From Burkholderiaceae bacterium (GTDB taxonomy: Bacteria > Pseudomonadota > Gammaproteobacteria > Burkholderiales > Burkholderiaceae_C), in the NCBI GenBank assembly GCA_017999135.1, contig JAGOBT010000061.1:1-11152 (forward strand): a stretch of DNA of 11,152 nucleotides, written 5' to 3'. Shown here piece after piece: positions 8,222 through 11,152 of the stretch (the first letter of the stretch is position 1; every line of letters starts with the position of its first letter). Under the pieces are notes generated by a model, which was not told where the DNA came from, did not search any database, and saw nothing but the letters and a program-made list of their open reading frames with translations. The position numbers and the translations under genes were made by a program.

Positions 8222-9844
8222 ATGCAAGCCACGATGATGAATGTGCCGCTGTCCATCCTGCATTTCATGGACCGTGCGGGCACGCTGTTCAAGCGCAACA
8301 CCATCGTCTCGCGCCTGCCCGACAAGAGCCTGCGCACCCACACCTATGGCCAGTGGCACCAGCGCACGCTGCAGTTGGCCGCCGCGCTGAAGGCGGCGGG
8401 CCTGCGCAAGGGCGACCGCGTGGCCACGCTGTGCTGGAACCACCATGCCCACCTGGAGGCCTACTTCGGCATCCCGGCCGCCGGCGGCGTGATGCACACG
8501 CTGAACCTGCGCCTGTCGGCCGAGGAGATCGGCTGGATTGCCGCCGACTGCAAGGACCGCTTCATCATCGTCGACGACGTGCTGCTGCCGCTGTTCCGTC
8601 AGGTGATGCCGCTGCACAGTTTCGAAAAGGTGCTGGTGTTTCCGTTCAGCGGCGCGCCGGTGCCGGCCGAGTTCACCGACTACGAGGCCTTCCTGGCCGG
8701 CGCCGACGTGGCCGGCTTCCAGATCGCGCCGCATGACGAGAACGATCCGATCGCCATCTGCTACACCAGCGGCACCACCGGCCGGCCCAAGGGCGTGGCC
8801 TATTCGCACCGCAGCACCGTGCTGCACACGCTGGTCGGCAGCCTGGGCGACCACTGGGGCCTGAAGGGCACCGACGTGGTGATGCCGGTCACGCCGATGT
8901 TCCACGCCAACAGCTGGGGCATGCCCTATGGCGCGGTGATGGTCGGCGCCAAGCTGGTGTTCCCCGGTCCGCACCTGCACCCCGACGACCTGCTGGACCT
9001 GATGCAGTTGCACCCGCCCACGCTGAGCCTGGGCGTGCCGACCATCTGGATGAGCCTGATCCAGACCTTCGACCGCGCCCAGACCGAGACCCCGGGCCGC
9101 TGGAAGCTGCCCGCGGGCATGCGCAGCCTGGTGGGCGGGGCAGCCGTGCCCGAGGTGCTGATCCGCGCCTTCGACAGGCACGGCATCTGGATCATGCAGG
9201 GCTGGGGCATGACCGAGACCAGCCCGATCGCCACCATCAGCTATCCGCGGGCCGAACTGGCCGGTGCCACCGATGACGAGCGCTACCGCCGCGCGTCGAT
9301 GGCCGGCACGGTGGCGCCGCTGGTGGACCTGCGGCTGAAGACCGAAGAGGGCACGATCGCCCCGTGGGACGGCCAGACCATGGGCGAGATCCAGGTGCGC
9401 GGCCCGTTCATCACCGGCAGCTACCACGAGGTGCCGGTGACGGAGGACAAGTTCACCGCCGACGGCTGGCTGCGTACCGGCGACGTGGCCACCCAGGACG
9501 AATACGGCACGGTGCGCATCACCGACCGCACGAAGGACCTGATCAAGAGCGGCGGCGAATGGATCAGCAGCGTGGATGTGGAGAACGTGCTGATGAGCCA
9601 CCCGGCGGTGGCCGAGGCCGCGGTGGTCGCCATCCCTGACGTGAAGTGGAGCGAGCGGCCGCTGGCCTGCGTCGTCTTCAAGCCTGGCCAGTCGGCCACG
9701 CCGGCCGAGTTGAACGCGCTGATGCTGGAACGCGGCTTCGTGAAGTGGCAGTTGCCCGAGCGCTACGAGGTGATCACCTCCATTCCGCGCACCAGCACCG
9801 GCAAGTTCTGGAAGCTGAAGCTGCGGGAGATGTTCCCGCGCTGA
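8222..9844 (+). CDS. Medium/long-chain acyl-CoA synthetase (AMP-forming, AlkK-like)
   Basis: This 540-residue enzyme of the ANL adenylate-forming superfamily activates a carboxylic acid to its CoA thioester using ATP. The motifs in order are: P-loop-like YTSGTTGRPKG (residues 181-191); PMFHANSWGMPY, matching the AlkK-type PMFHVNAWGTPY; GWGMTETSP (327-335); TGDV (D421, ribose binding); DRTKDLIKSGGEWIS ending at 449 (the hinge and A8 region); and the catalytic Lys in TSTGKFWKLK (K528). Overall similarity is to Pseudomonas AlkK and related fatty-acid or 3-methylthiopropionate CoA ligases, so a medium-to-long-chain fatty acid is the likely substrate, not proven. It has no membrane segment. The ATG at 8222 has a good GGAG site. 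The gene is divergent from an acyl-CoA dehydrogenase that could use its product, and it ends 86 bp before parC on the same strand. Confidence 0.93.
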   Translation: MQATMMNVPLSILHFMDRAGTLFKRNTIVSRLPDKSLRTHTYGQWHQRTLQLAAALKAAGLRKGDRVATLCWNHHAHLEAYFGIPAAGGVMHTLNLRLSAEEIGWIAADCKDRFIIVDDVLLPLFRQVMPLHSFEKVLVFPFSGAPVPAEFTDYEAFLAGADVAGFQIAPHDENDPIAICYTSGTTGRPKGVAYSHRSTVLHTLVGSLGDHWGLKGTDVVMPVTPMFHANSWGMPYGAVMVGAKLVFPGPHLHPDDLLDLMQLHPPTLSLGVPTIWMSLIQTFDRAQTETPGRWKLPAGMRSLVGGAAVPEVLIRAFDRHGIWIMQGWGMTETSPIATISYPRAELAGATDDERYRRASMAGTVAPLVDLRLKTEEGTIAPWDGQTMGEIQVRGPFITGSYHEVPVTEDKFTADGWLRTGDVATQDEYGTVRITDRTKDLIKSGGEWISSVDVENVLMSHPAVAEAAVVAIPDVKWSERPLACVVFKPGQSATPAELNALMLERGFVKWQLPERYEVITSIPRTSTGKFWKLKLREMFPR

Positions 9845-9851
9845 GCCTGCG

Positions 9852-9883
9852 CTGACGCCGGCCGGGGCATGGTCGGATATACA
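9852..9883 (+). promoter_or_regulatory. Candidate promoter for parC
   Basis: The A/T-containing stretch GGATATACAGTA (9875-9886) stands out in GC-rich surroundings. TATACA (9878-9883) matches the -10 consensus at 4 of 6 positions, and CTGACG (9852-9857) matches the -35 consensus at 4 of 6, but the 20-base spacing is longer than ideal. It would give a short parC leader containing the hairpin at 9894-9914. This is a weak call. Confidence 0.3.
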
Positions 9884-9893
9884 GTACCGGGTT

Positions 9894-9914
9894 GCCCGGC
9901 GGTTGCCGTCGGGC
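9894..9914 (+). other. Strong 9-bp hairpin in the leader just upstream of parC
   Basis: The arms GCCCGGCGG (9894-9902) and CCGTCGGGC (9906-9914) pair over nine base pairs (one G-U wobble in RNA), with a TTG loop. It ends 16 bases before the parC ATG. No T-run follows, so it is not a standard intrinsic terminator for the acyl-CoA synthetase gene. It may affect parC translation or transcript stability, or be a chance product of GC-rich sequence. Confidence 0.5.
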
Positions 9915-9930
9915 CCGTGACCCCGAGCCC

Positions 9931-11152
<1,222 letters not shown>

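Noticed and set aside
8177..9601. A 474-codon open frame on the minus strand opposite the acyl-CoA synthetase gene
   Set aside because: It is the antisense shadow of a gene with all family motifs. Its composition (rich in His, Gln, Arg, Gly, Ala) is typical of antisense frames in GC-rich DNA.

Overview
The window looks like ordinary chromosome of a GC-rich betaproteobacterium, most probably of the order Burkholderiales. The evidence is a strong G/C preference at third codon positions throughout, ParE and ParC sequences that resemble Neisseria/Burkholderia-type topoisomerase IV, and a housekeeping gene set with no phage, transposon, CRISPR or tRNA features. This taxonomic placement is by recognition, not by a database search.

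Layout. The window opens inside parE (+, topoisomerase IV subunit B, 3' end), whose stop overlaps the start of a GNAT acetyltransferase gene. A minus-strand pair follows, a RIO-type kinase and a DUF1415 protein, joined by an ATGA overlap. Divergent from that pair is a plus-strand run: a possible 26-codon leader ORF, an ExoD-family membrane protein and a 96-residue membrane protein, all chained by ATGA overlaps. A DusC-type tRNA-dihydrouridine synthase gene comes next. Its 3' end overlaps, tail to tail, the end of a minus-strand EamA/DMT transporter gene. The minus strand continues, going upstream, with the htpX membrane protease gene and an acyl-CoA dehydrogenase gene. Divergent from the dehydrogenase is a plus-strand acyl-CoA synthetase of the AlkK/medium-to-long-chain type. 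The window ends inside parC (+, topoisomerase IV subunit A).

How the genes fit together. parE and parC encode the two halves of the chromosome-decatenating enzyme and lie in the same orientation about 8.9 kb apart, with ten recognisable genes between them. The acyl-CoA synthetase and acyl-CoA dehydrogenase share a 111-bp divergent intergenic region and could perform successive steps of fatty-acid or other carboxylate breakdown. HtpX would act in inner-membrane quality control. DusC modifies tRNA. The roles of the RIO kinase, DUF1415, ExoD-family and 96-residue membrane proteins are not known from sequence.

I did not find a clear previously undescribed system. The points most worth checking are the acyl-CoA dehydrogenase's displaced catalytic glutamate, the Gln at the quinolone-anchoring position of ParC, the RIO kinase/DUF1415 coupled pair, the 113-bp convergent coding overlap of dusC and the transporter gene, the possible leader ORF before the ExoD gene, and a strong hairpin just upstream of parC. 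Every intergenic stretch is shorter than 300 bases.
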